A stretch of DNA of 64,000 nt, taken from positions 496,001 through 560,000 of the forward strand of contig NZ_JANQOO010000017.1 in the NCBI RefSeq assembly GCF_028285715.1. The letters are read 5' to 3'. The stretch's first letter is position 1. Each line of letters opens with the position of its first letter. The DNA comes from Ulvibacterium sp. (GTDB lineage Bacteria; Bacteroidota; Bacteroidia; Flavobacteriales; Flavobacteriaceae). The translations under genes and the position numbers were made by a program. The notes below the pieces were generated by a model. It did no database searches. It had not been told where the DNA came from and saw only the letters and a program-made list of their open reading frames with translations. Shown here piece after piece: positions 36,635 to 46,172 of this stretch.

Positions 36635-38227
36635 ATGAAAAAGATTATAGCATTACTGGCCTTTTTCGGATTTCTGATTGTTTCGTGCAGTGATGACGAT
36701 ACTCCTCCCGACAATTCTGGTGGCACTCCCCCGGACCCTATAAATTACTCCAGTGGTACGGCTGACTTTTCCACGTATGTGGCCGTTGGAAACTCGTTAA
36801 CCGCAGGTTTTTCCGATGGAGCCCTTTTCAGTGCTGGTCAAACCGCTTCATTCCCCAATATGTTGGCTACTAGTTTTGCCGAGGCCGGGGGTGGCGAATT
36901 TACTATTCCCCTTATGAACGATAATCTTGGTGGATTGACCTTGGGCGGTATGCCCTTGGAAGACTTCGAAAACCGATTTATCCTATCATTTGCTTCGGGC
37001 TCCCCGTCACCCGTTCGTTTGGATGGAACAGGTTCTACGGAAGTTTCCAGTATCTTAAGTGGCCCCTTTAACAATATGGGAGTTCCCGGAGCCAAGATTT
37101 ATCATTTGCCGGCAGCAGGTTATGGAAGTTTGGATGCATTGGCAATTGGTGCCGCCAACCCTTATTACGTCCGTTTTGCTTCATCACCTTCTGCATCCAT
37201 AATAGGTGATGCCGTTGCCCAAAACCCGACTTTTTTTACGCTTTGGATCGGGAATAATGATATTTTGGGTTATGCTACCGAAGGTGGCGATGGCGAAGAT
37301 CAGGAAGGAAACACCAATCCATTGACCTATGGATCAAGTGATATTACCGATTCCGGTGTTTTTGCCAGTGTTTATGATCAGCTTTTACAGGCACTTACCG
37401 CAAATGGTGCCGATGGTGCAATCGCCAATATTCCGAATGTGACAAGTATTCCCTATTTTACAACGGTACCTTTTGCACCTCTAGATCCTACCAATCCTGA
37501 TTTTGGACCTCAAATTCCAACTTTAAATGCCACTTATGCCCAATTGAACCAAGTTTTTGAATTTCTCGGGGTTCCCGAAAGGTCAATCACCTTTTCCGCA
37601 AGCTCTGCCAGTGCTTTGGTTATTAAAGATGAATCATTGACGGATTTGTCAGCGCAGATAGCCGGCGCTTTGCAAGTAGGTGGCCTTGATGCTCCAACGG
37701 CCACTGTACTCGGATTTCTGTATGGCCAGGCAAGGCAGGCCAATGGGAATGATCTTATTGTATTGCCGGCTCAAAATGCGATAGCCCAGTTTAATGAGAC
37801 CGCTTTTGCCACATTGCAAAATCTTGGTGTGCCTGCTGCCGAAGCAGGTCAGTTATCGGTAAATGGAATTACCTACCCAATGGAAGACAAATGGGTCCTA
37901 ACGCCGGAAGAGCAGGAAACCATAGCCGTTGCCTTGAATCGCTTCAATGGGATTATAACAGCTTTGGCGGCACAATATGACCTTCCCCTCATTGACATAA
38001 ACGCATTATTGGAAAGGGCAGGAAACGAGGGCATACCCCTGTCCGATGGAAGTACGATTACCACCGAATTTGCTACGGGAGGCGGATTTTCTTTGGACGG
38101 TGTACACCTTTCCCCAAGAGGATATGCCCTAATTGCCAATGCCTTCATAGAGGCCATTGAGACAAAATATGGGGCGGAATTACCGGAAGTGGACCCATTG
38201 GAATATACCGGTCTCTACATCGATTAA
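36635..38227 (+). CDS. GDSL/SGNH-like lipoprotein hydrolase
   Basis: A 530-residue lipoprotein. The lipobox is FLIVSC (Cys18), followed by an acidic and proline-rich tether. The SGNH block I appears as VAVGNSLTAG (probable nucleophile Ser54), block III as WIGNNDILGYATEGG, and block V as LDGVHLSPRGYALIANA with the catalytic Asp and His. Such proteins hydrolyse esters or acyl groups at the cell surface; the substrate is unknown. It is longer than typical SGNH esterases because of an insertion (about residues 130-380). Confidence 0.88.
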   Translation: MKKIIALLAFFGFLIVSCSDDDTPPDNSGGTPPDPINYSSGTADFSTYVAVGNSLTAGFSDGALFSAGQTASFPNMLATSFAEAGGGEFTIPLMNDNLGGLTLGGMPLEDFENRFILSFASGSPSPVRLDGTGSTEVSSILSGPFNNMGVPGAKIYHLPAAGYGSLDALAIGAANPYYVRFASSPSASIIGDAVAQNPTFFTLWIGNNDILGYATEGGDGEDQEGNTNPLTYGSSDITDSGVFASVYDQLLQALTANGADGAIANIPNVTSIPYFTTVPFAPLDPTNPDFGPQIPTLNATYAQLNQVFEFLGVPERSITFSASSASALVIKDESLTDLSAQIAGALQVGGLDAPTATVLGFLYGQARQANGNDLIVLPAQNAIAQFNETAFATLQNLGVPAAEAGQLSVNGITYPMEDKWVLTPEEQETIAVALNRFNGIITALAAQYDLPLIDINALLERAGNEGIPLSDGSTITTEFATGGGFSLDGVHLSPRGYALIANAFIEAIETKYGAELPEVDPLEYTGLYID

Positions 38228-38306
38228 ATCTAAAATATATTTTATACTTTTAGGGAAATCAGGATGATATCGGTGCCTTTTTATCCATCCTTCAAAACAA
38301 TTTGAT

Positions 38307-38651
38307 ATGAAGCTTATCCTGCGTATTCTACTCAGTGCCCTAGCCGTAGTAATATTATCGAAGATCCTACCCCACGTTTCCGTGGACTCCTATCTAACCG
38401 CCATCATTGTGGCCCTAGTGTTGAGTCTTTTGAATTTTATTGTAAAACCTATTTTGGTGATTCTTACACTACCCGTTACCCTTATTACCTTTGGTCTGTT
38501 CCTCTTGATTATCAATGCCATTATTATCTTGTTGGCGGATCAACTTATTGCTGGTTTTAGTGTGGATGGTATTTGGTGGGCCCTGTTGTTCAGTTTGCTT
38601 TTGTCCTTTCTGCAATCCATCTTGTTTTCGTTGCTAAAGGAAAGTAAATAG
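38307..38651 (+). CDS. Phage-holin-family (DUF/4TMS) small membrane protein
   Basis: A 114-residue protein that is nearly all membrane segments (four hydrophobic stretches). It has the NFIVKPILVILTLPVTLITFG signature of the mycobacterial-type 4TMS holin family, which is widespread in non-phage bacterial genomes. No lysin or phage gene lies nearby, so a phage role is unlikely and the function is unknown. It sits between the GDSL lipoprotein and tig. Confidence 0.85.
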   Translation: MKLILRILLSALAVVILSKILPHVSVDSYLTAIIVALVLSLLNFIVKPILVILTLPVTLITFGLFLLIINAIIILLADQLIAGFSVDGIWWALLFSLLLSFLQSILFSLLKESK

Positions 38652-38690
38652 TATAATCCTTCTTAGGTCATCCAATGACTCAAAAACTTG

Positions 38691-38718
38691 TTGGGATGTC
38701 CAAATTGTACTACTTTTG
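38691..38718 (+). promoter_or_regulatory. Promoter of tig
   Basis: TTG (38691-38693), a 17-base spacer and TACTTTTG (38711-38718) match the Bacteroidota consensus. The -7 ends 36 bases before the ATG. Confidence 0.7.
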
Positions 38719-38754
38719 CAACCCATTTTATTTTTCTAAACAAGATATACGATA

Positions 38755-40077
38755 ATGAATATCACCAAAGAGCAGATAGATGAATTGAATGCCGTTGTTA
38801 AAGTGGCCATCACTAAGGACGACTATCAAGATAAGGTAGATAAGATTCTCAGGGATTATAGAAAACAGGCCAATATTCCCGGTTTTAGAAAAGGGCAAGT
38901 CCCTATAGGCCTTATAAAGAAACAATATGGCAAAGCCGTTCTCGTAGACGAGGTCAATAAACTTTTGCAAGACAATCTCAACAAATACCTTACTGAAGAA
39001 AAATTAGACGTTCTTGGTAATCCCCTGCCGAAGCAACAGGATGATTTTGATTGGGACAAGGAAGATTTTGCCTTTGAATTTGAGTTGGGTCTGGCTCCAT
39101 CCTTTGAAGTACCCTTAAAGACCAAAAAGAGCATCACCAGATACAAAATCATTGCCGACAAAAAAATGGTCGATGAGCAAGTAGAGCGTATGCGTAAACA
39201 ATACGGAAAATTGGTGACCAAAGCGGCGATAGAAAAAAAGGATGAGGTAAACGGTACTTTTCTGAACGAAAGTGAGGAGATAGAAAACAAGGCTATCGTA
39301 GAACTGGAGAAAATAAAAAGTAAGAAGGCGTTGGAAGCCCTTATTGGAAAAAAAGTAGGAGATACTGTCTTGCTCAACACCAAGGGCCTTTTCAAAGAAG
39401 ATTATCTTTTGTCCAGTGTTTTAGGGATTTCCCAAGAAAAGGCCAAGAACCTAAAAATAGACGTTTCCTTTACGATTGAAGAAATTAATGAACGGGAACC
39501 TGCACAATTGGATCAAGATTTTTTTGATAAAATATTTGGGAAGGATGCCGTAAGCTCGGAGAAGCAGATGAAAGAGCGCATAAAGGAAGATTCCGAGAAA
39601 CAATTTGAACAACAGTCCGATCAAAAGGTATTGAACGACATCACGGAGTATTTCATTGAAAACACAAAGTTTGATCTTCCTTCGGAATTTCTTACCAAGT
39701 GGATCCAGACAACAGGTGAAAAGCCTCTTTCCGCCGAACAAGCTACAGAGGAATTTGAAAAATCGGAGAAAGGCTTACGTTATCAGCTTATCGAAGGGAA
39801 GATCATCAAAGAGAATAATTTGGAAATACAATTTGATGAATTAAAGGAGTTTGCCAAAGGTTTCATTAAATCCCAAATGGCTCAGTTTGGGCAATTAGAC
39901 CCAGAGGAGGAAGAGCTTGACAATATTGCGGCAAGGGTTTTGAGTAATCAGGATGAAGTAAAACGCCTTTCTGAACAGTTAATGAGCCAAAAGTTGTTAA
40001 ACCTCTATAAAGAGAAGGTAAATTTCAAAGTAAAGGAGGTTACCTATGAAAATTTCGTAAAGGAGGTCTACGGATAA
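38755..40077 (+). CDS. tig: Trigger factor
   Basis: A 440-residue ribosome-associated chaperone. The N-terminal ribosome-binding region contains IPGFRKGQVPIGLIKKQYG (the GFRKG signature), followed by a PPIase-like middle part, here rather degenerate, and a helical C-terminal domain. It receives nascent chains and is commonly grouped with clpP-clpX, as here. A terminator follows at once, so clpP probably has its own transcript. Confidence 0.96.
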   Translation: MNITKEQIDELNAVVKVAITKDDYQDKVDKILRDYRKQANIPGFRKGQVPIGLIKKQYGKAVLVDEVNKLLQDNLNKYLTEEKLDVLGNPLPKQQDDFDWDKEDFAFEFELGLAPSFEVPLKTKKSITRYKIIADKKMVDEQVERMRKQYGKLVTKAAIEKKDEVNGTFLNESEEIENKAIVELEKIKSKKALEALIGKKVGDTVLLNTKGLFKEDYLLSSVLGISQEKAKNLKIDVSFTIEEINEREPAQLDQDFFDKIFGKDAVSSEKQMKERIKEDSEKQFEQQSDQKVLNDITEYFIENTKFDLPSEFLTKWIQTTGEKPLSAEQATEEFEKSEKGLRYQLIEGKIIKENNLEIQFDELKEFAKGFIKSQMAQFGQLDPEEEELDNIAARVLSNQDEVKRLSEQLMSQKLLNLYKEKVNFKVKEVTYENFVKEVYG

Positions 40078-40104
40078 TTTCCCAAAAATAATAAGTATCT
40101 TTAC

Positions 40105-40138
40105 GGTGCCGAAGCAATAGTTTCGGCACCTTTTTTTA
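40105..40138 (+). terminator. Rho-independent terminator after tig
   Basis: GGTGCCGAA (40105-40113) pairs perfectly with TTCGGCACC (40122-40130), with an eight-base loop and seven Ts directly behind. Confidence 0.93.
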
Positions 40139-40162
40139 TTAAAAAATGTTAGTTTAAAATCA

Positions 40163-40843
40163 ATGGATTACGGAAAAGAATTTAAGAATTACGCCATAAA
40201 GCATCAAGGTATAAGTAGTACTTATTATGATGCCCTACTAACTAGTATGTATCCGGTAGGCCTTACCCCCAACATTATCGAGGAAAGACAATTGAACGCT
40301 GTGGCCATGGACGTTTTTTCACGGCTTATGATGGATCGCATTATATTCTTGGGCACGGGAATCAACGATCAGGTGGCGAATATTGTGCAGGCACAACTGT
40401 TGTTTCTGGAAAGCACGGATGCCTCCAAGGATATTCAGATTTATATCAATTCTCCAGGAGGCAGCGTATATGCGGGTCTTGGCATCTATGATACCATGCA
40501 GTTCATTAAGCCCGATGTAGCTACAATTTGTACCGGTATGGCAGCTTCTATGAGTGCTGTATTATTGTGCGCGGGAGAAAAAGGAAAACGTAGCGGCCTT
40601 ACACATTCCAGGGTAATGATTCATCAACCTATGGGCGGGGCCCAAGGCCAGGCCAGTGATATTGAGATTACCGCCCGTGAAATCCTTAAACTCAAGGAAG
40701 AGCTCTACCAAATTATAGCAAAGCATTCCGGACAACCTATTGCAAAGGTACACGAGGATAGTGACCGTGATTACTGGATGAAAGCGGATGCCGCCAAAAA
40801 ATACGGGATGATCGACGAAATTCTGGTAAGGGACAATAACTAA
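40163..40843 (+). CDS. clpP: ATP-dependent Clp protease proteolytic subunit
   Basis: A 226-residue ClpP. The catalytic Ser is in GMAASMSAVLL (Ser129), His in SRVMIHQPMGG (His154), and the Asp in DSDRDYWMKADAA. The Clp head-domain sequences IYINSPGGSVYAG and LGTGINDQVAN are conserved. It forms the tetradecameric chamber that degrades proteins delivered by ClpX, the next gene. A short N-terminal extension (about 20 residues) may be a propeptide. Confidence 0.98.
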   Translation: MDYGKEFKNYAIKHQGISSTYYDALLTSMYPVGLTPNIIEERQLNAVAMDVFSRLMMDRIIFLGTGINDQVANIVQAQLLFLESTDASKDIQIYINSPGGSVYAGLGIYDTMQFIKPDVATICTGMAASMSAVLLCAGEKGKRSGLTHSRVMIHQPMGGAQGQASDIEITAREILKLKEELYQIIAKHSGQPIAKVHEDSDRDYWMKADAAKKYGMIDEILVRDNN

Positions 40844-40939
40844 TTTCGACGAATCGGAAAAAAATTGGATATTGCTACTGAAAGCATTAAACCAAAATCC
40901 AAATTATTTCGTTACTATTTTGGATATATATAAATTCTT

Positions 40940-42175
40940 ATGGCAAAGGAAAACTTAGAATGCTCCTTTTGTGGACGAAAAAAGTCGGAAACCAATCTGC
41001 TTATTGCCGGTCTTGACGCACATATATGCGATCGATGCATAGAGCAGGCCTATGGAATAGTCGCCGAGGAATCCAGACAGACCAAGACCAACAACCTTAC
41101 TACCGAGCTGGTTTTAAAGAAGCCCTTGGAAATCAAGGAATTTTTAGATACGTTCATTATTGGTCAGGAGCGGACAAAAAAGGTAATGTCCGTTGCCGTA
41201 TATAACCATTATAAAAGGTTGTTACAACCCTCCTCCAAAGAGGACGAAATAGAAATACAAAAAAGCAACATCATTATGGTGGGGCAAACGGGAACGGGAA
41301 AGACCTTAATGGCCAAAACCATCGCAAAGATGCTCAATGTTCCCTTGGCCATAGTAGATGCTACTGTTTTGACCGAAGCAGGTTATGTGGGCGAGGATGT
41401 GGAGAGCATATTAACCCGTTTGTTACAGGCCGCCGATTACAATTTGGAAAAGACGGAAAGGGGAATCGTGTTCATAGATGAAATCGATAAAATAGCCCGT
41501 AAAAGCGATAATCCTTCCATTACTAGGGATGTTTCCGGTGAAGGTGTACAGCAAGGACTTCTAAAGCTTCTAGAAGGCACGGTGGTTAACGTACCGCCCA
41601 AAGGAGGTAGAAAACACCCAGATCAAAAATTTATTGAAGTAAATACGGAGAATATATTGTTCATTGCCGGAGGTGCCTTTGATGGAATTGAAAGGACCAT
41701 TTCCAAGCGCCTGAACATGCAGGCCGTGGGATATAGTGCCTCAAAAGCAGAGGAGAACCTGGATGAGCGAAATATCTTGCAATATATCATTCCTCGAGAC
41801 CTAAAAGAATTTGGTCTAATTCCGGAAATTATTGGAAGGCTGCCCGTCCTAACACATATGAATCCATTGGATGAAAAAACGCTAAGGGCAATACTCACGG
41901 AGCCCAAAAATGCGATTATTAAACAGTATGAAAAGCTGTTCGAAATGGATGGCATATCTTTTAAAATAACCGAGCAGGCCTTGGATTATATCGTAGAGAA
42001 GGCCGTTGAGTACAAACTGGGGGCTCGGGGACTACGTTCATTGTGCGAAGCAATTTTTACCGATGCCATGTTCGAAATGCCCAGTAATGGCGAAACAGAA
42101 TTCAAGGTTACCAAACCCTATGCGGAGAACAAACTGTCCCGTGAAACCATAAAAAGACTTAAGGCAGTCTCGTAG
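40940..42175 (+). CDS. clpX: ATP-dependent Clp protease ATP-binding subunit ClpX
   Basis: A 411-residue AAA+ unfoldase. The N-terminal zinc domain has CSFCGRKK...ICDRC (four Cys). Walker A GQTGTGKT, pore loop AGYVGEDVE, Walker [10 protein letters not shown] and sensor 2 LGARGLRS are intact. It recognises tagged or mis-assembled substrates, unfolds them and feeds ClpP. A strong bidirectional terminator closes the cluster. Confidence 0.98.
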   Translation: MAKENLECSFCGRKKSETNLLIAGLDAHICDRCIEQAYGIVAEESRQTKTNNLTTELVLKKPLEIKEFLDTFIIGQERTKKVMSVAVYNHYKRLLQPSSKEDEIEIQKSNIIMVGQTGTGKTLMAKTIAKMLNVPLAIVDATVLTEAGYVGEDVESILTRLLQAADYNLEKTERGIVFIDEIDKIARKSDNPSITRDVSGEGVQQGLLKLLEGTVVNVPPKGGRKHPDQKFIEVNTENILFIAGGAFDGIERTISKRLNMQAVGYSASKAEENLDERNILQYIIPRDLKEFGLIPEIIGRLPVLTHMNPLDEKTLRAILTEPKNAIIKQYEKLFEMDGISFKITEQALDYIVEKAVEYKLGARGLRSLCEAIFTDAMFEMPSNGETEFKVTKPYAENKLSRETIKRLKAVS

Positions 42176-42190
42176 TTTAAAAAACCTTTA

Positions 42191-42235
42191 AATAAAAAGT
42201 CCTGAAGTTTTAGAACCTCAGGACTTTTTATTTAT
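42191..42235. terminator. Bidirectional terminator between clpX and the hydrolase
   Basis: A perfect 15-base stem (AATAAAAAGTCCTGA at 42191-42205 with its complement at 42218-42232) around a 12-base loop. The T-rich arm and A-rich arm let it stop transcription from either side of these convergent genes. Confidence 0.92.
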
Positions 42236-42248
42236 CATATGTTTGGAA

Positions 42249-42806
42249 TTATACCGCTCTTTTGGTCTTGGGCTCCTTTTGGGTTACCCGATTCAACAAA
42301 TCTTGACACACCTTCTGGATTATTTTTTCATCCGTGTATAGCGTATGGCCAAAATTTTTAACGATTTCCATTTCAACTCCAACTTTTGAGGACCACTTAT
42401 TGGAAGGACGATATTCGTCATTTTCTCCATATAACAAGGTAGTGGGTACCTTTGGCCTTTTATCCTCCATCCGTATTCTAGTAGCGGAAAGGGCATATAA
42501 CGACTTCATGGGAAGCCCTTCCACACAAGCTTTCCAAGCTATGGTACCCCCGGTACTAAATGCTAGATAATGGCTGGGAATGTTTTCCTTTCTTAACAAA
42601 TGTGCCACGGCAATGTCTATGCCCCCGTTTACAAAAGCCTGATGTATATTTTCATCGGTTTGAATGGTCAGGTCAATATTCGCCAATTGTTGGCAATCAT
42701 AGAAAACTATATCATAATATTGTTGAAGATAGCCTAGATAAGATGTAATCCAGAGCCCTTTTTTAACGCCCCACATGTCTGAAATCACTACAAGTCTTTC
42801 TGCCAT
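42249..42806 (-). CDS. Alpha/beta-hydrolase-fold protein
   Basis: A 185-residue protein with features of a small alpha/beta hydrolase. A first strand LVVISDMWGV carries the oxyanion region, AFSTGGTIAW contains a serine in a nucleophile-elbow position, TTLLYGENDEY has the Asp, and NFGHTLYTDE the His. It is shorter than typical members (no cap domain). The substrate is unknown. It ends at the shared terminator with clpX. Confidence 0.72.
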   Translation of the reverse strand: MAERLVVISDMWGVKKGLWITSYLGYLQQYYDIVFYDCQQLANIDLTIQTDENIHQAFVNGGIDIAVAHLLRKENIPSHYLAFSTGGTIAWKACVEGLPMKSLYALSATRIRMEDKRPKVPTTLLYGENDEYRPSNKWSSKVGVEMEIVKNFGHTLYTDEKIIQKVCQDLLNRVTQKEPKTKRAV

Positions 42807-42880
42807 GATAATTCTATAATTAAATAATGGTTAGATGAAATTGTACCACAAATTGTACATTTAACGTCATATCCCCATAT

Positions 42881-42961
42881 TTATTTGTTTATCTGAAGTA
42901 ATTCTTCGATGTAGTCCTTCCCTTTGGAATATTGGCCCGTTGAAACCGATTCGCCTAATTT
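42881..42961 (-). pseudogene. Remnant of a GH3-family C-terminus
   Basis: On the minus strand a 26-codon segment ending in TAA gives KLGESVSTGQYSKGKDYIEE then LLQINK. It aligns without gaps to the last 26 residues of the intact GH3 protein 1.7 kb away (KLGGQHKIPRLSNTRDYIEE then LLQMNK), with 14 identities concentrated in KLG and DYIEELLQxNK. The DNA differs mostly at third codon positions. No start or upstream GH3 sequence remains in this frame, so it looks like the tail of a decayed paralogue. It overlaps the end of the lipoprotein gene. Confidence 0.5.
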
Positions 42962-43320
42962 TCCAAATAATTTATACTTAAATCGAAGTCAGGTCCTGCC
43001 GAAATGGCGAATATTCCCAGGGCAGAACCCATAAGTATTATAGGCAAACCCACAGTTTTTAGCAGGGAAAACTTTCGCTCCTTTATGGCCTTCACCTCGT
43101 CTTTGGCCAGCTTAATGGGAATTCTCGATGATTTTGATTTGAGACCAACCAAGGTATCGCCGTATTTTAGAATTCTTATTTTGTATTTTTTATCATTGGT
43201 GCTTACGATCTTGTATTTTTTGCCCTCCACTATTTTGGGCATTTTGGTCTCCATTGTTCTATAGCTGTAACAACCGGAAAAAAGCATATAGCCGGCCAGC
43301 AAGAAAATTTTTGTTTTCAT
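42955..43320 (-). CDS. Small hypothetical lipoprotein
   Basis: A protein of about 121 residues. The start MKTKIFLLAGYMLFSGC gives a lipoprotein signal peptide with lipobox LFSGC. The mature part is basic and beta-rich (KYKIVSTNDKKYKIRILKYG) with a hydrophobic late segment (PIILMGSALGIFAISAG) that could be a membrane helix. I do not recognise a family. A TTG five codons upstream is also possible. It is transcribed away from the AraC-type regulator on the same strand. Confidence 0.7.
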   Translation of the reverse strand: MKTKIFLLAGYMLFSGCYSYRTMETKMPKIVEGKKYKIVSTNDKKYKIRILKYGDTLVGLKSKSSRIPIKLAKDEVKAIKERKFSLLKTVGLPIILMGSALGIFAISAGPDFDLSINYLEN

Positions 43321-43421
43321 ATTTCTGAATTTCAAGCCTATACAACAAAATTAGTTGCTGATGGAGAAGGGATGTCCAAGATTATCCAGACGATAAGATA
43401 TCGGACAAATGTGGGTGTGCT

Positions 43422-44552
43422 TTAAGAATGCTCCGCCCTAAACTGGGTAGGAGTTTTACCCGTAAATTTTTTAAAAGCTGAATAGAAGGTGGATTTTGAG
43501 TTGAAACCACATTCTAGGCCAATAGCGACAATAGTATAGGCGCCGTAATCCGGATGAGATAATAACTTCTTGGCTTCTTCCACCCTAAACGTATTGATAT
43601 AATCCGAAAAATTGCCCTTGGAATAGGCATTTACCAATTTGGACAAGCTGCTAGTACTGGTGCCGATTTCCCGTGATAAGTTTTCCAAGCTTAAAAAAGG
43701 ATCCAAATAGCGCTGTTCCGTCAAAATATAAGTTTGTACTTCCTTAAATGCATTGGCTTTTTTTTGAATGTCTTCAAGATTTTGTAGCTGGTTCACCCCT
43801 CCTTTTCCACTTTTGGCCCTATTATCCCGGATTACACCACGTAACAGTATTCTGTCCTTTACGACAACATAGCGAAAGAAGGCCTGATATCCCACCCAAT
43901 AAATCAAGATTGATGAGCCCAAACGCAGGGGGTAGAAGCTATAAGGCTGTTCCACCCATTCCGTTAGATTTAAAAAAATGGCCAGAATCCATAAAACGAA
44001 TACGAGCCCGCCCAAGGCCATGAACCGCTTAAGCCAATTCAAATTATCAAACGAGAGGATTGGACTTTGTAACCCCTGATAAATATACAGTATCCTATAC
44101 GCCTTAAAATACAGAAATAAGGAATAGGACAGCGTTAGCATATCCTCCATAATGTTATACGTTGCCAACCGCTTTGATTCCCATACACCATCATAAACCA
44201 AGTAAGTAATCCAACTTCTGGTAAGGAATTCGATCAAAAAGATACCCACCGACATGAGAATGAATGTCCATCTCTTCCTTTCAATTTCCAGATAGGATAT
44301 CAAAAAGGCGTAATACATAGGTACAATAAGAACATACCAGGGTATGGTAAAACTTTGCCAATAGGCATGGGATGAAACAAAGCCCTTGTCAATCAACCAG
44401 GATTGCAAATTATTCAGCGAAAGGAAAAAAACGAACAGGTTTAGGAAAAGAACGGTTTTCTCTATTTTTTTTCTAGAAAAAAACGTGGCAATGTTAAAAA
44501 GAAAACCCTGTATAGCCCCTGCAATCATAAGAAAATTGAAAACAGCGGTCAT
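43422..44552 (-). CDS. Membrane-anchored AraC-family transcriptional regulator
   Basis: A 376-residue protein. The N-terminal two-thirds holds about seven membrane helices (NFLMIAGAIQGFLFNIATFF, VLIVPMYYAFLISYLEI, VFVLWILAIFLNL). The C-terminal 100 residues are an AraC helix-turn-helix pair (SLENLSREIGTSTSSLSKL and AIGLECGFNSKSTFYSAFKK followed by FTGKTPTQF). It would sense a signal in the membrane and act on nearby DNA. The target is unknown; the adjacent GH3 gene and the lipoprotein are candidates. Confidence 0.9.
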   Translation of the reverse strand: MTAVFNFLMIAGAIQGFLFNIATFFSRKKIEKTVLFLNLFVFFLSLNNLQSWLIDKGFVSSHAYWQSFTIPWYVLIVPMYYAFLISYLEIERKRWTFILMSVGIFLIEFLTRSWITYLVYDGVWESKRLATYNIMEDMLTLSYSLFLYFKAYRILYIYQGLQSPILSFDNLNWLKRFMALGGLVFVLWILAIFLNLTEWVEQPYSFYPLRLGSSILIYWVGYQAFFRYVVVKDRILLRGVIRDNRAKSGKGGVNQLQNLEDIQKKANAFKEVQTYILTEQRYLDPFLSLENLSREIGTSTSSLSKLVNAYSKGNFSDYINTFRVEEAKKLLSHPDYGAYTIVAIGLECGFNSKSTFYSAFKKFTGKTPTQFRAEHS

Positions 44553-44591
44553 GACATGAGGTTAACAAAAGGGTTATTGTCTAAGATACCA

Positions 44592-46106
44592 CTATTTGTT
44601 CATTTGTAGCAATTCCTCAATGTAGTCCCTTGTATTGGATAATCTCGGTATTTTATGCTGACCGCCCAGCTTGTCCTTGGATTTTAACCAGTCATAGAAA
44701 AGATTTTGCCTGGCCACATGCACCTTGGGCATTTTTAAGGTAATGTTGTTATAGCGTTTGGCCTCATAATCCGAGTTTAGGGATTTTAAGGCATTGTCCA
44801 AGAATTCGGTGAAGTAATCGATTTTCTCCGGTGGTTTTCTGAACTCGATAATCCATTCGTGGGCTCCTTTTCCCCTGCCTGACATAAATATGGGCCCTGC
44901 CGTGTAGTCCTTTATTTCAGCACCTGTCTTTTTACAAATACTTTTTAGGGCTTCCTCCGCATTTTCAATTATCAATTCCTCTCCAAAAACATTGATGTGG
45001 TGTTTGGTACGCCCGGTCACTTTGATCCTATAAGGATCGGTTGAGGTAAATCGTATGGTATCCCCGATTTTGTATCGCCACAATCCGGCATTGGTGGTAA
45101 TGACAATGGCATAATTGGTCTTCGTCCTCACTTCCCAGAGCGGAATTGCTTTTTCAAGCGGAGTTCCATAACAGTCCATAGGGATGAATTCATAAAAAAT
45201 ACCGTAGTCCAGCATTAACAAAAGATCGTCTGCATGGTTTCGGTCTTGAATGGCAAAAAAGCCCTCGGAAGCATTATAAATCTCATAATACCTGAAATTT
45301 TTCCGGGGTAGAAGCTTTTGATATTGTTCTTTATAGGGGACAAAACTTACCCCGCCATGAAAATACACCTCTAAATTCTCCCAGACCTCAAAGAGATGGG
45401 GCTTTCCGGTCTCTTCCAATACATTGTTCAACAGGACAAGCATCCAGGAAGGTACCCCGGCCAAACTGGTAACATTTTCTCGGGTACTCTCCTGTATTAT
45501 GGCCCTTAATTTGTCTTCCCATTCGCTCATTAGCGAAACCTTGTTGCTAGGCGTACTACTAAACTCCGCCCAAAGCGGCATATTATCTATTAAGATAGCT
45601 GAGAGGTCCCCAAAAAAAGACCCGTTGTCCTCATACAATTCCTTACTACCGCCCAACCGAAGACTTTTGCCTGTAAACAATTGGGAGTTCTCGTTGTTGT
45701 TGAGGTAGAGACAAAGCAAATCTTTCCCGGATTTATAATGACAGTCTTCCAACGCCTCTGTACTTACCGGAATAAACTTGCTCTTGGCATTGGTAGTACC
45801 GCTACTTTTGGCAAACCATTTAATGGAGGTAGGCCATATTATATTCTGCTCCCCTTTGCGAGTCCGTTCTATCTCCGGCTCCAATTCCTCGTAGGATACC
45901 ATAGGGACTCTTTCCCGAAACGTATCATAGTCCGGAATGGATTCAAAATCGTACTTTTTTCCAAATTCCGTATCCTTCGCAATTTCAAGCAATTGTTGTA
46001 ACACCTCCGCCTGTACTTCCAAGGGATACTTTAGGAAAAGTTCTATCTGATGATAGCGTTTTTTAAGCAACCAAGAGGCAATGGAATTAAACAGCGGTAT
46101 TGGCAT
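44592..46106 (-). CDS. GH3-family acyl-acid-amido synthetase-like protein
   Basis: A 504-residue member of the GH3 family (auxin-responsive promoter proteins). In plants these adenylate carboxylic acids and join them to amino acids. Adenylation motifs are visible: KSSGTTNAKSKFIPVS (P-loop-like), YNASEGFFAIQD and VITTNAGLWRYKIGDTIRFT. Bacterial members are of unknown substrate. The length is normal. A fragment of a similar C-terminus lies 1.7 kb away. It is divergent from the DUF2797 gene. Confidence 0.9.
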   Translation of the reverse strand: MPIPLFNSIASWLLKKRYHQIELFLKYPLEVQAEVLQQLLEIAKDTEFGKKYDFESIPDYDTFRERVPMVSYEELEPEIERTRKGEQNIIWPTSIKWFAKSSGTTNAKSKFIPVSTEALEDCHYKSGKDLLCLYLNNNENSQLFTGKSLRLGGSKELYEDNGSFFGDLSAILIDNMPLWAEFSSTPSNKVSLMSEWEDKLRAIIQESTRENVTSLAGVPSWMLVLLNNVLEETGKPHLFEVWENLEVYFHGGVSFVPYKEQYQKLLPRKNFRYYEIYNASEGFFAIQDRNHADDLLLMLDYGIFYEFIPMDCYGTPLEKAIPLWEVRTKTNYAIVITTNAGLWRYKIGDTIRFTSTDPYRIKVTGRTKHHINVFGEELIIENAEEALKSICKKTGAEIKDYTAGPIFMSGRGKGAHEWIIEFRKPPEKIDYFTEFLDNALKSLNSDYEAKRYNNITLKMPKVHVARQNLFYDWLKSKDKLGGQHKIPRLSNTRDYIEELLQMNK

Positions 46107-46172
46107 TTTTGGGTATCTTTATGTGCCTAAAATAACTTTAATCCGTATTATTTTCAAATAAGAAATACTTTT

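Noticed and set aside
38307-38651. Holin-family gene as evidence for a prophage
   Set aside because: No lysin, portal, capsid or integrase gene is present; this membrane family is common in chromosomes.
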